Source: Acholeplasmataceae bacterium UBA6190
GTDB lineage: Bacteria > Bacillota_I > Bacilli_A > Acholeplasmatales > Acholeplasmataceae
Direction: 5' to 3'
DNA: 10,986 nt
Assembly (NCBI GenBank): GCA_002422045.1
Contig: DITG01000063.1
Span: forward strand, 1 to 10,986
Positions 1 to 7,429 of the stretch are shown here, piece by piece (position 1 is the stretch's first letter; the number at the start of each line of letters is the position of its first letter). The position numbers and the translations under genes are program-made. The notes below the pieces were generated by a model. That model ran no database searches and had not been told where the DNA came from. It was given only the letters and a program-made list of their open reading frames with translations.

Positions 1-1518
1 TTGACAGTTGACTGCCAACTCATGACTATCCAATCCAATCCCAGTCTTCATGTTGAGTACATCAATGACTTGATGCTTCAAGATCAATTCCAACTACATG
101 TCTATAGCGATTACACATTGCGTATTCGTTATGGAAACCAACGTGCTAAGAAATACGCTTTGGAAGCATTGAAATCGATTCAGCTGCCACTTTTGGTTGG
201 TATTTATGAGGGGGGTCCAGATTTTCAGATTCGCGGCATTATTGAAGGATTCTACGGCACACCTTGGTCACACGAAGATCGATTGGATGTTATTGATTTT
301 ATCCATCGTTATCAGATGAACAGTTATTTTTACGCGCCAAAAGATGATCCTTATCATCGAGAATTGTGGAGAGTTGCGTATCCTGCACTTGAGTTTTCAA
401 AGATCAAGGAACTTGTGAGAACCGCGCAGCAACACGATGTCGATTTTTACTTTTGCATATCCCCAGGTAAAGATTTCATTTACACCCAAGATGAAGAATT
501 CAAGATTTTGTTTCAAAAGATTGATCAAATCATTGAACTCGGTGTTCACACATTTGCCCTGCTCATGGACGATATCGATTATAAGCTAGAAGGCGAAGCA
601 CTGAAGCAATTTGAACGTCCGGGTGTTGCACATGCCTTCATATCAAATCGATTGAACGCACATTTGAAAGAGAAAATCAAGCACCCCACATTGGTGATGT
701 GCCCCACTGAATATGCTCAAAATGTGGATAGCATCTATCGACAGGATCTTGCAACTAAGATGGATTGCGATATCATGGTTTTTTGGACTGGTTATAACAC
801 AGTCGCAGAATTCATTCCTGATTTGGATGGCAAAAGAGCTTTAGAGTATTTCAAGCATCCTCTGATCTTATGGGATAACTATCCAGTCAATGACATGGCC
901 AAAGATCGCTTGTTCATGGGCCCGATCAGAAATCGTGGGAAAAAGCTCGATCAAACACATATTGGTATGGTTTCAAACCCCATGGTCGAGTGGTATTTGT
1001 CAAAACCAGCTGTCATCACAATGGCCATGTACATGTGGGATGTCGCAAGCTATGAACCCGATGATGCTTATGAAAAAGCCATGATGAGTCTGGTGAATGG
1101 AAATGAAAAACAAAGAACTTTCTTGAAAATCTTCATGGATGAAAACTATGACTCTTTGATTTACGAACGGCATCATCCGATGACGGATTGGATCAATACG
1201 CTTGATTTTGACGCATTGAAATCTTATTTCGATCAATTAGTGAATGCTGTCGATCAATTGGAGATCAATCCTTTCGAAACAAAATTCATAGAGCAGGCAA
1301 AACCTTGGTTCGACAGAATTCGAAAGGATGCGGCATTTTTTTCAGACATCAGACATCAAAGAGCGAACCCAAATCTGCTGAATTATGTGCTAGAGAACAA
1401 GCATACGCCTGGCCGTCAGGTATTACTGCATCTTTGTGTCAAATTGGGATGGATCAGTATGGACAAAGTTCCTAAAAAAAGAATGGTATTCTGGGAATTG
1501 AAGGCCCCTCAATTATGA
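1..1518 (+). CDS. GH84 beta-N-acetylglucosaminidase (O-GlcNAcase/NagJ type), 5' end probably outside window
   Basis: Retaining exo-beta-N-acetylglucosaminidase that uses the substrate's own acetamido group as nucleophile. The frame is open from base 1 (TTG), with no visible ribosome site before it or before the ATG at 22, so the gene probably starts upstream. Residues 1-75 look like the tail of the GH20b-like domain that precedes the barrel. The GH84 barrel follows: GFYGTPW (83-89), YAPKDDPYH (111-119), the catalytic pair D190-D191 in LLMDDID, FWTG (261-264), WDNYPVND (291-298) and N326. K114, D190/D191, N293, D298 and N326 fall at spacings close to those I remember for K218, D297/D298, N396, D401 and N429 of Clostridium perfringens NagJ, so it should be active. 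The last ~130 residues are a helical tail. The stop overlaps the next start (ATGA, 1515-1518), so translation is likely coupled. Group A streptococci have a comparable GH84/GH38 locus. Hyaluronidase activity is less likely. Confidence 0.93.
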   Translation: MTVDCQLMTIQSNPSLHVEYINDLMLQDQFQLHVYSDYTLRIRYGNQRAKKYALEALKSIQLPLLVGIYEGGPDFQIRGIIEGFYGTPWSHEDRLDVIDFIHRYQMNSYFYAPKDDPYHRELWRVAYPALEFSKIKELVRTAQQHDVDFYFCISPGKDFIYTQDEEFKILFQKIDQIIELGVHTFALLMDDIDYKLEGEALKQFERPGVAHAFISNRLNAHLKEKIKHPTLVMCPTEYAQNVDSIYRQDLATKMDCDIMVFWTGYNTVAEFIPDLDGKRALEYFKHPLILWDNYPVNDMAKDRLFMGPIRNRGKKLDQTHIGMVSNPMVEWYLSKPAVITMAMYMWDVASYEPDDAYEKAMMSLVNGNEKQRTFLKIFMDENYDSLIYERHHPMTDWINTLDFDALKSYFDQLVNAVDQLEINPFETKFIEQAKPWFDRIRKDAAFFSDIRHQRANPNLLNYVLENKHTPGRQVLLHLCVKLGWISMDKVPKKRMVFWELKAPQL

Positions 1519-3074
1519 AAAAGTACGATATCATTGTTGTCGGAGGCAGTATTGGTGGGGTTTTGGCTGCAAAAAAAGCAGCAGAACTCGGAAAGAAAGT
1601 TCTGTTGATTGAAAAAACTTCTTGGATTGGCGGCCAATTCACAAATCAGGCTGTTCCACCCGACGAACACCCCTTCATTGAATCTTTTGGTTCTACGGCG
1701 TCTTATCGGCAATTCAGACAAGATGTCAGAACTTACATGAAAACACATTATCCGGTCAAACCACACATCAAAGATGTGCATCACTGGAATCCAGGACACG
1801 CATCTGTTTCACGTTTGTCCGCACCACCAACTGTTTTTCTAACACTGTTCAATGATATGCTCAAGCCTTATCTCAAACAGGGACTTGATCTTTTATTGGA
1901 ACACTCAGTCACATCAGCAACGGTATCTGATCATCAGATTCAATCCGTTGTCATCAGCAATCTAAAGAATGGCCAATCATTTACGGCAGAGGCAACGTAT
2001 TTTCTGGATGCAACCGATACGGGCGAATTATTGCCAATTACATCAACAGATTACCGATATGGCAGAGAATCACAGGCAGAAACCGGCGAACCCAATGCCA
2101 TGGAAACCAAAGATCCAGATGATATGCAACCTGTGACATGGGTAGCAGCCATCGAGTACTGTCCAGGTGAACACCATGTGATTGAACAACCTAAGCATTA
2201 TGAGTTGTTCAAAAAAGAAATATGGCCATGCGATAACACACCCATCTTGAGTTTTTACGGACCAGATTCTTCGACAGGTAAAACAAAGAAATTCGGAATG
2301 TTTGACGGTGAAGGACAAGGATTATTCCCGTTATGGTCTTACCGAAGAATCATTGATCCGAGAGATTTCGAAGCCGGATTCTATCCTCACGAAGTGACAT
2401 TGCTCAATTGGCCACAAAACGATTATATTTTTGGCAATCTCTTTGAAAATCAAGATGAAATACATCATCAGGAAATGGCCAAAGATCTGACCCGATCGCT
2501 GATTTATTGGTTACAGACCGAAGCGCCCAGACCCGATGGCGGCATCGGATATCCTGGCATCAGATTAAGAGGTGATATCTTGGGCACTGAAGACGGATTG
2601 GCCATGGCGCCATACATCAGGGAATCGAGACGTATCATTGCATTGAAAACCATTACAGAACATCTCATGAATGCGAACTTGCAACCTGAACTACCACATG
2701 TCGATGACAGTGTCGGGGTTGGATCGTATCACATCGATTTGCACATGACAACAAGAAGCAAGCGATTTTTTTATTTCAAGACTTGGCCGTTTCAGATTCC
2801 ACTAGGGGCTATGATTCCAATCCACACTCGGAATTTGATACCCGCATGTAAAAATATCGGAACAACCCAGCTGACAAACGGATGCTACAGATTGCATCCT
2901 GTCGAATGGAACATTGGCGAAGTTGCAGGCATTCTTGCAGCAACTTCAATCGATTGGAACATGTCACCCAAAGCCATTTATCTGGATGCAGTCAAACTTA
3001 AAAGTTTTCAGGAATTACTGATTCAAGAAGGCATAGAACTCAGTTGGCCCAAAGATAAAGTTCATGTCATTTAG
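1515..3074 (+). CDS. FAD-dependent oxidoreductase (FAD_oxidored family), substrate unknown
   Basis: Flavoprotein of 519 residues in the GR2-like FAD_oxidored group (PF12831 type). The N-terminal Rossmann motif is VVGGSIGG (8-15); the Gly-Gly-Ser form replaces strict GxGxxG and is usual in this group. E33 in LLIEK should bind the adenosine ribose, followed by WIGGQ (37-41). Family blocks follow: WNPG...SRLSAPP (about 91-105), DATDTGELL, IRESRRI (about 368-374) and a C-terminal CYRLHPVEWNIGEVAGILAA block (about 453-475) that closes the FAD site. There is no signal peptide or membrane segment, so it is probably cytoplasmic. The ATG lies inside the end of the GH84 gene; GAAGG at 1500-1504 is a modest ribosome site, so expression probably depends on coupling. 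Being locked between two glycosidases suggests a sugar or glycoside substrate, but nothing in the sequence names it. Automatic annotations of relatives as 'xanthan lyase' should not be trusted. Confidence 0.88.
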   Translation: MKKYDIIVVGGSIGGVLAAKKAAELGKKVLLIEKTSWIGGQFTNQAVPPDEHPFIESFGSTASYRQFRQDVRTYMKTHYPVKPHIKDVHHWNPGHASVSRLSAPPTVFLTLFNDMLKPYLKQGLDLLLEHSVTSATVSDHQIQSVVISNLKNGQSFTAEATYFLDATDTGELLPITSTDYRYGRESQAETGEPNAMETKDPDDMQPVTWVAAIEYCPGEHHVIEQPKHYELFKKEIWPCDNTPILSFYGPDSSTGKTKKFGMFDGEGQGLFPLWSYRRIIDPRDFEAGFYPHEVTLLNWPQNDYIFGNLFENQDEIHHQEMAKDLTRSLIYWLQTEAPRPDGGIGYPGIRLRGDILGTEDGLAMAPYIRESRRIIALKTITEHLMNANLQPELPHVDDSVGVGSYHIDLHMTTRSKRFFYFKTWPFQIPLGAMIPIHTRNLIPACKNIGTTQLTNGCYRLHPVEWNIGEVAGILAATSIDWNMSPKAIYLDAVKLKSFQELLIQEGIELSWPKDKVHVI

Positions 3075-3077
3075 GAG
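3073..3077 (+). promoter_or_regulatory. Ribosome binding site of the GH38 gene
   Basis: AGGAG begins inside the TAG stop of the oxidoreductase gene (3072-3074) and sits 5 bases before the ATG at 3083. The terminating ribosome therefore leaves directly on the next initiation site, which ties the two genes into one translational unit. Confidence 0.85.
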
Positions 3078-3082
3078 ATATC

Positions 3083-5668
3083 ATGAGTCAAAAAACATTG
3101 CATTTGATTTTTCAAACCCACTGGGATCGAGAATGGTATTTTACCTTTGAAACGTATCGGATGCGACTGATTCATGTCATCAAGCGCGTTCTTGATGCGC
3201 TTGATCATGATGAGATTGATCGATTTGTACTAGATGGACAAACTCTACCACTAGAAGATTTTTTGGAAGTTGCAGAACCGAAAGACCAACATAGAATCAA
3301 ACAATACATTGCTCAAGGAAAAATCATCATCGGACCATGGTTCATTGCCATGGACGAATTTTTGGTTCAGGGTGAAAGTATCATTCGAAACTTAGAAATT
3401 GGAAGAGAAACCGCACTCCGTTACGGACCTAATCAGAACTTTGGTTATTTGCCGGATACCTTCGGACATTTGGGTCAAATGCCGCAGATACTCAAAAATT
3501 TCGGTATTGAAGATGCGATGATGTGGCGTGGTATCGCACTGGATCAAAGCGAATGCATCTGGGAGGGTATTGATGGATCGAGACTTTTCACGATTTATCT
3601 GAGTGAAGGCTATTACCAGCCGCTTTTAAATCAAGATAACTATGTCAAAGACATCAAACATTACATCGATCTGATCACACCGCGTGCGACGACTTCCAAT
3701 CTCTTGCTTACTGCGGGTGGAGATCACTTGATGCCAACACGTGATTCTATCAAGAAACGTATCGAACAATTATCCTTAAGTTATCCAGAAATTGAGTTTA
3801 AAATCAGTGACTATCAACAGTATACAAAACAAGTCAAACAGATGGTTGATCTTGAAACTTTGCCGGTCATCAAGGGCGAACTGAATAACAATCAGAGAAG
3901 TTATATATTGCCCAACGTATGGTCAACACGCAGCTATTTGAAAATCAACAATCAGCAACTAGAAGATTTGATGATTGGCCAGGTTGAGCCGATGATCGCA
4001 TCGCTTTACCTTAACTTAGAAAGTCATCCTCAAACCTACGTTAAAGCCATATGGAAAACCATCTTGTCCAATCAACCCCATGACTCCATCTGCGGATGCA
4101 GTATCGATCCTGTGCATCGGGAAAACGAGATGAGATCAGAATTGGCATTTCAAATGATTGATGCATTAAAGAAGACGATTCTTCATGATGGACACATGAG
4201 AAGTCTTGATTTTTATCAACATACAGTCGAAAGGATTGATGCCGATGATTCGATTTTCTCGGTATTCAATCCATATCCATATGCATGGACAGGATATGTC
4301 AAAGGTGATATATACTTGCACCAGCAACATGCAACTGATGGTTTTGATGTGATGACCGACCTTCAAGAACGTTTCAAAGTTGAAATCGAGTCTGTCACTC
4401 CAGATCGTATGTTTGAATCTCCGTTGGATTATCCGCCTTTTTTCAGATCAGGAAAGACGTATCGAATTCATGTACAGGTCAAAGAACTCAAGCCACTGTC
4501 TTTCACTCGTTTGACTGTTGTTCCAGTGTTGGCGACCCCTTGCCTCGAATCCACTCAGACGATTGAAAATGATAACATTAGAGTAACGTTGGAAGCGGAT
4601 GGTACTCTGTCCGTTGTCGATTTGATGACAAACGAAACGTATCAGGGCATGCAACAGTTCTATAGCAGTCTTGATGCCGGAGATTCATACAATTATTCAA
4701 AACCGACGCATGACTTGATATCCAAGGCAAACTTGACTAGCATATCGAGGATTGAATCCCGTGGGTTTCTGAAGATGATGTCATACCAACTCGAACTGGT
4801 TCAGCCGACTCAATTGACACAAGATCGCCAATCTCCATCGATAAGATCAGTAAAAACCATCATAGATGTTGATGTGACGCTTCATCAAAACGATCACAAA
4901 TGCAACGTTCATCTGAAAATCGATCAGCAGGCAAAAGATCAACGTCTTCGCGTTGTCTTCCCGATGAAAGAAATCATCAACAAGAGTTATGCTGACAGTG
5001 CCTTCGAAATCAGAGAGAATCAGTGCAATCGCGAAGAACAATGGGTTGCGCCTAAACAAAAAGAAGTGCCTGTCGTTGTTGACCATTCACTGTCCATGAT
5101 TCAGCTCAAGGATACAAACACCTCATTCTTCATGGCTCATCGAGGACTTCATGAATACCAAACTGTATTGGATCAGCAACACACGCAACTCGAAGTGACT
5201 TTGGTCAGAAGTGTCAGTCATTTGTCAAGAGATGATTTTGCTTCGCGCGGAGGTGCCGCAGGTCCAAATCTTGCAACACCGGATGCACAATCCATCAGGA
5301 TCTTGGATATCGATTACGCATTTGGGTTTCTGAATCGAAATGCAAAGGTTACCGACACATACCTAGAAGCCCAGCATTTTAGAAAACCACCCCAGATCGT
5401 CAAAGGATATCCAACTGATGAGATTTCACATCTGTTTGAAGTGTCAAATCGGTATATCGTGATGACATCAGTCAGACTACTCGAAAAAAAATCAGTCGAG
5501 ATCAGACTATGGAATCCGGAAAATCAATCACAGTCTACCATGATCATCGTACACCAGCCCATCACATCCATGAAGGAAACACACATGGATCATCGTTGGA
5601 TTCGAGATTTGGAAAACCCTATTGTTCTCAAACCGAATGAAATCAAGACATTGATGCTTAACTACTAG
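3083..5668 (+). CDS. GH38 alpha-mannosidase
   Basis: Zinc-dependent retaining alpha-mannosidase of 861 residues, a normal length for bacterial GH38. Predicted zinc ligands are H13 and D15 in THWDREWYF (12-20), D125 in GYLPDTFGH (121-129, also the nucleophile) and H333 in NQPHDSICG. GGDH (212-215) and VHREN after the HD motif are further family blocks. The order is the N-terminal (beta/alpha)7 catalytic domain (about 5-265), the helical middle domain (about 275-360) and C-terminal beta-sandwich domains to the end. No signal peptide is present, so it probably works in the cytoplasm. The N-terminal pattern is close to E. coli MngB (6-phosphomannosyl-glycerate hydrolase), as I remember it, and to the streptococcal alpha-1,3-mannosidase. 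The GH84 partner and the absence of any PTS gene here favour a glycan substrate over phosphomannosylglycerate, but linkage specificity cannot be read from sequence. It is the last gene of the unit, 8 bases after the oxidoreductase. Confidence 0.94.
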   Translation: MSQKTLHLIFQTHWDREWYFTFETYRMRLIHVIKRVLDALDHDEIDRFVLDGQTLPLEDFLEVAEPKDQHRIKQYIAQGKIIIGPWFIAMDEFLVQGESIIRNLEIGRETALRYGPNQNFGYLPDTFGHLGQMPQILKNFGIEDAMMWRGIALDQSECIWEGIDGSRLFTIYLSEGYYQPLLNQDNYVKDIKHYIDLITPRATTSNLLLTAGGDHLMPTRDSIKKRIEQLSLSYPEIEFKISDYQQYTKQVKQMVDLETLPVIKGELNNNQRSYILPNVWSTRSYLKINNQQLEDLMIGQVEPMIASLYLNLESHPQTYVKAIWKTILSNQPHDSICGCSIDPVHRENEMRSELAFQMIDALKKTILHDGHMRSLDFYQHTVERIDADDSIFSVFNPYPYAWTGYVKGDIYLHQQHATDGFDVMTDLQERFKVEIESVTPDRMFESPLDYPPFFRSGKTYRIHVQVKELKPLSFTRLTVVPVLATPCLESTQTIENDNIRVTLEADGTLSVVDLMTNETYQGMQQFYSSLDAGDSYNYSKPTHDLISKANLTSISRIESRGFLKMMSYQLELVQPTQLTQDRQSPSIRSVKTIIDVDVTLHQNDHKCNVHLKIDQQAKDQRLRVVFPMKEIINKSYADSAFEIRENQCNREEQWVAPKQKEVPVVVDHSLSMIQLKDTNTSFFMAHRGLHEYQTVLDQQHTQLEVTLVRSVSHLSRDDFASRGGAAGPNLATPDAQSIRILDIDYAFGFLNRNAKVTDTYLEAQHFRKPPQIVKGYPTDEISHLFEVSNRYIVMTSVRLLEKKSVEIRLWNPENQSQSTMIIVHQPITSMKETHMDHRWIRDLENPIVLKPNEIKTLMLNY

Positions 5669-5706
5669 ACAAAACCCCCACCTAGCCAAGGCGGGGGTTT
5701 TGTTTT
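5669..5706. terminator. Bidirectional rho-independent terminator between GH38 and nagB
   Basis: An inverted repeat starts directly after the GH38 stop. The arms at 5669-5683 (ACAAAACCCCCACCT) and 5688-5702 (AGGCGGGGGTTTTGT) give a 15-bp stem with one A/C mismatch and a short loop. The plus strand continues TTTT. On the minus strand the opposite arm supplies a T run, 15 bases past the nagB stop, so one hairpin can end both converging units. Confidence 0.9.
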
Positions 5707-5720
5707 GGAGGAAAAAAATG

Positions 5721-6452
5721 TTAGGATTCAGTCATTTTTTGAGCAGCAGCAGTGTCTAGAAAAACGTGAACATTGGGATGATTTTGAAGTACGCTTGCTG
5801 GACAATCGGTTGTGATCGGTCCCTTGATCATCCGATAAACCGCATCAGATTTCCGATTTCCGACAGCAATCAGTATGATTTCTTTGGCTTTGAGAATGTG
5901 ATGAATACCCATGGTTATCGCCTGTGTTGGAACTTCATCCAGACCAGTGAAAAATCTTGAATTGTCTTTACGAGTCTTAGCATCAAGTGTGATGACGTGG
6001 GTCTTGGAATCAAAAGGCGTCCCAGGCTCGTTAAAGCCGATATGCCCATTGGAACCGATCCCAAGAATCTGTATGTCAATGGTATGGGTATCGAGCAATT
6101 GATCATAACGAACACATTCCTTGTCCAAAGAGTTAGCAATTCCAGAAGGAATATGAGTATGATTGGCTGAAATGGACAACGGACCAAACAATTCACGATG
6201 CATGAAATGATAATAACTTTGTTCATGATTAGGCGAAAGCCCGACATATTCATCGAGATTGAATGTCAAGATCTGACCGTATGAGGTGTGATTGCTCACA
6301 CAATCACGAATCATCTCGTGATAGACACCTAATGGTGACTGTCCCGTGGCCAAGCCTAAAATCGTGTCAGGTTGCTGCCTTACACGGCTGATGATTCTCA
6401 TGGACGCATCATGATATAATGTTTTGGTTTGGTCATAGATGTAAATGTTCAT
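5721..6452 (-). CDS. nagB: Glucosamine-6-phosphate deaminase NagB
   Basis: Converts glucosamine-6-phosphate to fructose-6-phosphate and ammonia, the step that brings amino sugars into glycolysis. From the ATG at 6452 the protein has 243 residues, the length of the short Gram-positive NagB (B. subtilis type) rather than the longer, allosteric E. coli form. Signatures are LGLATGQSPLGVY (32-44, phosphate loop), FNLDEYVGL (64-72, with D67 as proton acceptor), GIGSNGHIGFNEP (131-143, with H137 and E142 catalytic and the Gram-positive Asn at 135) and GPITTDCPASVLQNHPNV (211-228). The frame extends to a TTG at 6470, but that TTG carries the GGAG ribosome site, and starting at MNIYIYD matches the family. 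It is divergent from a GntR regulator and has its own promoter covered by likely operators, so GlcNAc-responsive repression is expected. No nagA (deacetylase) lies in the window. Confidence 0.97.
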   Translation of the reverse strand: MNIYIYDQTKTLYHDASMRIISRVRQQPDTILGLATGQSPLGVYHEMIRDCVSNHTSYGQILTFNLDEYVGLSPNHEQSYYHFMHRELFGPLSISANHTHIPSGIANSLDKECVRYDQLLDTHTIDIQILGIGSNGHIGFNEPGTPFDSKTHVITLDAKTRKDNSRFFTGLDEVPTQAITMGIHHILKAKEIILIAVGNRKSDAVYRMIKGPITTDCPASVLQNHPNVHVFLDTAAAQKMTES

Positions 6453-6464
6453 GATTATTGAATG

Positions 6465-6468
6465 CTCC
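6465..6468 (-). promoter_or_regulatory. Ribosome binding site deciding the nagB start
   Basis: GGAG on the minus strand lies 12 bases before the ATG at 6452. The spacing is slightly long. Because these bases are part of the alternative TTG-initiated reading, they argue that the ATG is the real start. Confidence 0.6.
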
Positions 6469-6474
6469 AATCAA

Positions 6475-6488
6475 CTAGTGTATACAAC
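6475..6488. promoter_or_regulatory. Putative GntR/HutC operator at the nagB transcription start
   Basis: CTAGTGTATACAAC has the core GTGTATAC (6478-6485), one mismatch from the HutC-subfamily consensus GT(A/C)TA(G/T)AC. The predicted nagB start of transcription (about 6485) falls on its edge. The same ACTAGT-x-TATAC wording recurs at the esterase promoter (10601-10612), which supports a shared regulator. Confidence 0.6.
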
Positions 6489-6491
6489 ATA

Positions 6492-6520
6492 ATTATACAC
6501 CTACAAACATATATAGACAA
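6492..6520 (-). promoter_or_regulatory. Predicted sigma-70-type promoter of nagB
   Basis: On the minus strand, -35 TTGTCT (6520-6515), a 17-base spacer and a perfect -10 TATAAT (6497-6492). Transcription would begin near 6485, giving a leader of about 33 bases. The -35 box lies inside a TATAGACAA operator-like site, so a bound repressor would block polymerase. Confidence 0.75.
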
Positions 6521-6522
6521 GT
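6511..6522. promoter_or_regulatory. Putative GntR operator copy 1 (TATAGACAAGT) on the nagB -35 box
   Basis: ATATAGACAAGT matches the HutC-type core GTnTAnAC at 7 of 8 positions (6511-6518). It shares TAGACAAGT with two further copies upstream of gntR. It covers the nagB -35 hexamer. Confidence 0.6.
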
Positions 6523-6580
6523 CAATTAGTGAATTTTGACGTTACATAAGACATAGTACGGAAAATTCCATGAGAGATTC

Positions 6581-6598
6581 TTGTATAAATAGACAAGT
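6581..6598. promoter_or_regulatory. Putative GntR operator copy 2 on the gntR -35 region
   Basis: TTGTATAAATAGACAAGT contains the repeated TAGACAAGT word. Read from one base earlier (6580-6597) it is an imperfect palindrome, CTTGTATA-AA-TAGACAAG, with one arm mismatch. It overlaps the predicted -35 of gntR. Its TAGAC lies exactly 21 bases, two helical turns, from that of copy 3, which would put two bound dimers on the same DNA face. Confidence 0.6.
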
Positions 6599-6609
6599 TG
6601 CTATATAAT
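6581..6609 (+). promoter_or_regulatory. Predicted promoter of the gntR regulator
   Basis: A weak -35 TTGTAT (6581-6586), a 17-base spacer and a perfect -10 TATAAT (6604-6609). Transcription would start near 6616. Operator-like sites overlap both boxes, the arrangement expected for autoregulation. Confidence 0.7.
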
Positions 6610-6620
6610 ATAGACAAGTT
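6608..6620. promoter_or_regulatory. Putative GntR operator copy 3 on the gntR -10 region
   Basis: ATATAGACAAGTT repeats copy 1 almost exactly (core 6608-6615, 7 of 8 to GTnTAnAC). It overlaps the end of the predicted -10 box and the transcription start of gntR. Confidence 0.6.
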
Positions 6621-6632
6621 CTATGAAAGATT

Positions 6633-6637
6633 GAGGG
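6633..6637 (+). promoter_or_regulatory. Ribosome binding site deciding the gntR start
   Basis: GAGGG lies 10 bases before the ATG at 6648 but touches the upstream in-frame TTG at 6639. The ATG is therefore the functional start. Confidence 0.75.
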
Positions 6638-6647
6638 ATTGCTCTCC

Positions 6648-7355
6648 ATGAAGACACCAGTATATCAAGTGATTGAGAATGACATTAAAGATAAAATTCA
6701 AAAGGGCGAACTGAAGCATGGTGACATGATCAACAGTGAGAACGAATTGAAGGATATGTATTTTGTTTCACGGATGACCGTCAGACAAGCACTGAATAAT
6801 CTGGTCAATGAAGGCTATCTGTATCGTCATAAAGGCAAAGGCACATTTGTCAACAATATCAAGATTGAAAAGAAGATGCAAGGCCTGATTGGCTTTACTG
6901 AAGAAATGAGACGCATGAACAAGCGTGTCAGATCGAAAATCATCACATTTGATACCATGAAAGCCGATGACGAGATTGCCTCCAAACTCTTTTTAAAACC
7001 AGGTGATGATGTCTATTCGATTGAAAGAGTACGTTATGGCGATGATATTCCTGTCCTGTTTGAACGGTTATTCATCCCTGTATCTCTCTTCAAAGAAATG
7101 GATCAGAAAATCATGGAGTCATCATTCTACGATTATATTGAAAATCATCTGAACATCAAAATCAGTCATTGTATCCAGACACTTGAAGCGAAAAGTTCGA
7201 ATCCCAGAGTCTCTGAAATGCTTGAAATCCAAAAATCATCACCGGTCTTATTCATGACACGCAACACGTTTTTAGACCGCGGATTTCCTTTTGAATATGT
7301 CAAGGCATACTATCGTGCCGATCAATACAGATTCATTCAACACTCCGTCAGATAA
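6648..7355 (+). CDS. GntR-family (HutC/UTRA) transcriptional regulator, NagR/YvoA-like
   Basis: Repressor of 235 residues. An N-terminal GntR winged helix (about 5-69, with SRMTVRQAL at 41-49 in the recognition helix and the wing KGKGTFV at 62-68) is followed by a UTRA effector domain (about 86-230). R127, R129, E139, S159, E216 and Y222 sit at a constant offset of six from the sugar-phosphate-contacting residues I remember for B. subtilis NagR/YvoA (R133, R135, E145, S165, E222, Y228). That predicts GlcNAc-6-phosphate or glucosamine-6-phosphate as effector. The ATG is preferred over the TTG nine bases upstream because GAGGG is correctly spaced only from the ATG. The gene is divergent from nagB, and operator-like repeats cover both promoters, so it likely represses nagB and itself. 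Similar sites near 10605 and 10699 suggest wider targets. A homologue for another amino sugar is possible. Confidence 0.92.
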   Translation: MKTPVYQVIENDIKDKIQKGELKHGDMINSENELKDMYFVSRMTVRQALNNLVNEGYLYRHKGKGTFVNNIKIEKKMQGLIGFTEEMRRMNKRVRSKIITFDTMKADDEIASKLFLKPGDDVYSIERVRYGDDIPVLFERLFIPVSLFKEMDQKIMESSFYDYIENHLNIKISHCIQTLEAKSSNPRVSEMLEIQKSSPVLFMTRNTFLDRGFPFEYVKAYYRADQYRFIQHSVR

Positions 7356-7368
7356 CATCATTTGAAGA

Positions 7369-7401
7369 AAAAGCAGGCCGCATTTCATGCGGCCTGCTTT
7401 T
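7369..7401. terminator. Bidirectional rho-independent terminator between gntR and the lipoprotein gene
   Basis: A perfect 15-bp inverted repeat: AAAAGCAGGCCGCAT (7369-7383) and its exact complement (7387-7401) around a 3-base loop. There are T runs on the outgoing side of both strands. It sits 13 bases after the gntR stop and about 30 bases after the converging lipoprotein gene. Confidence 0.95.
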
Positions 7402-7429
7402 GATTTAAAGCCTAAAATACAGAAGAAAT

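Noticed and set aside
1..6. TTGACA at the window start, identical to a consensus -35 box.
   Set aside because: It lies in the GH84 reading frame and has no TATAAT-like box at the right distance (around 24-29). It is more simply coding sequence of a gene that starts upstream.
5915..6253. A 112-codon minus-strand frame within nagB.
   Set aside because: It is a shifted reading of nagB, which carries all family motifs in its own frame across this stretch.
6536..6541. TTGACG in the nagB/gntR intergenic region as a -35 box for gntR.
   Set aside because: No acceptable -10 box follows at 16-18 bases. The pair at 6581/6604 with a perfect TATAAT fits much better.
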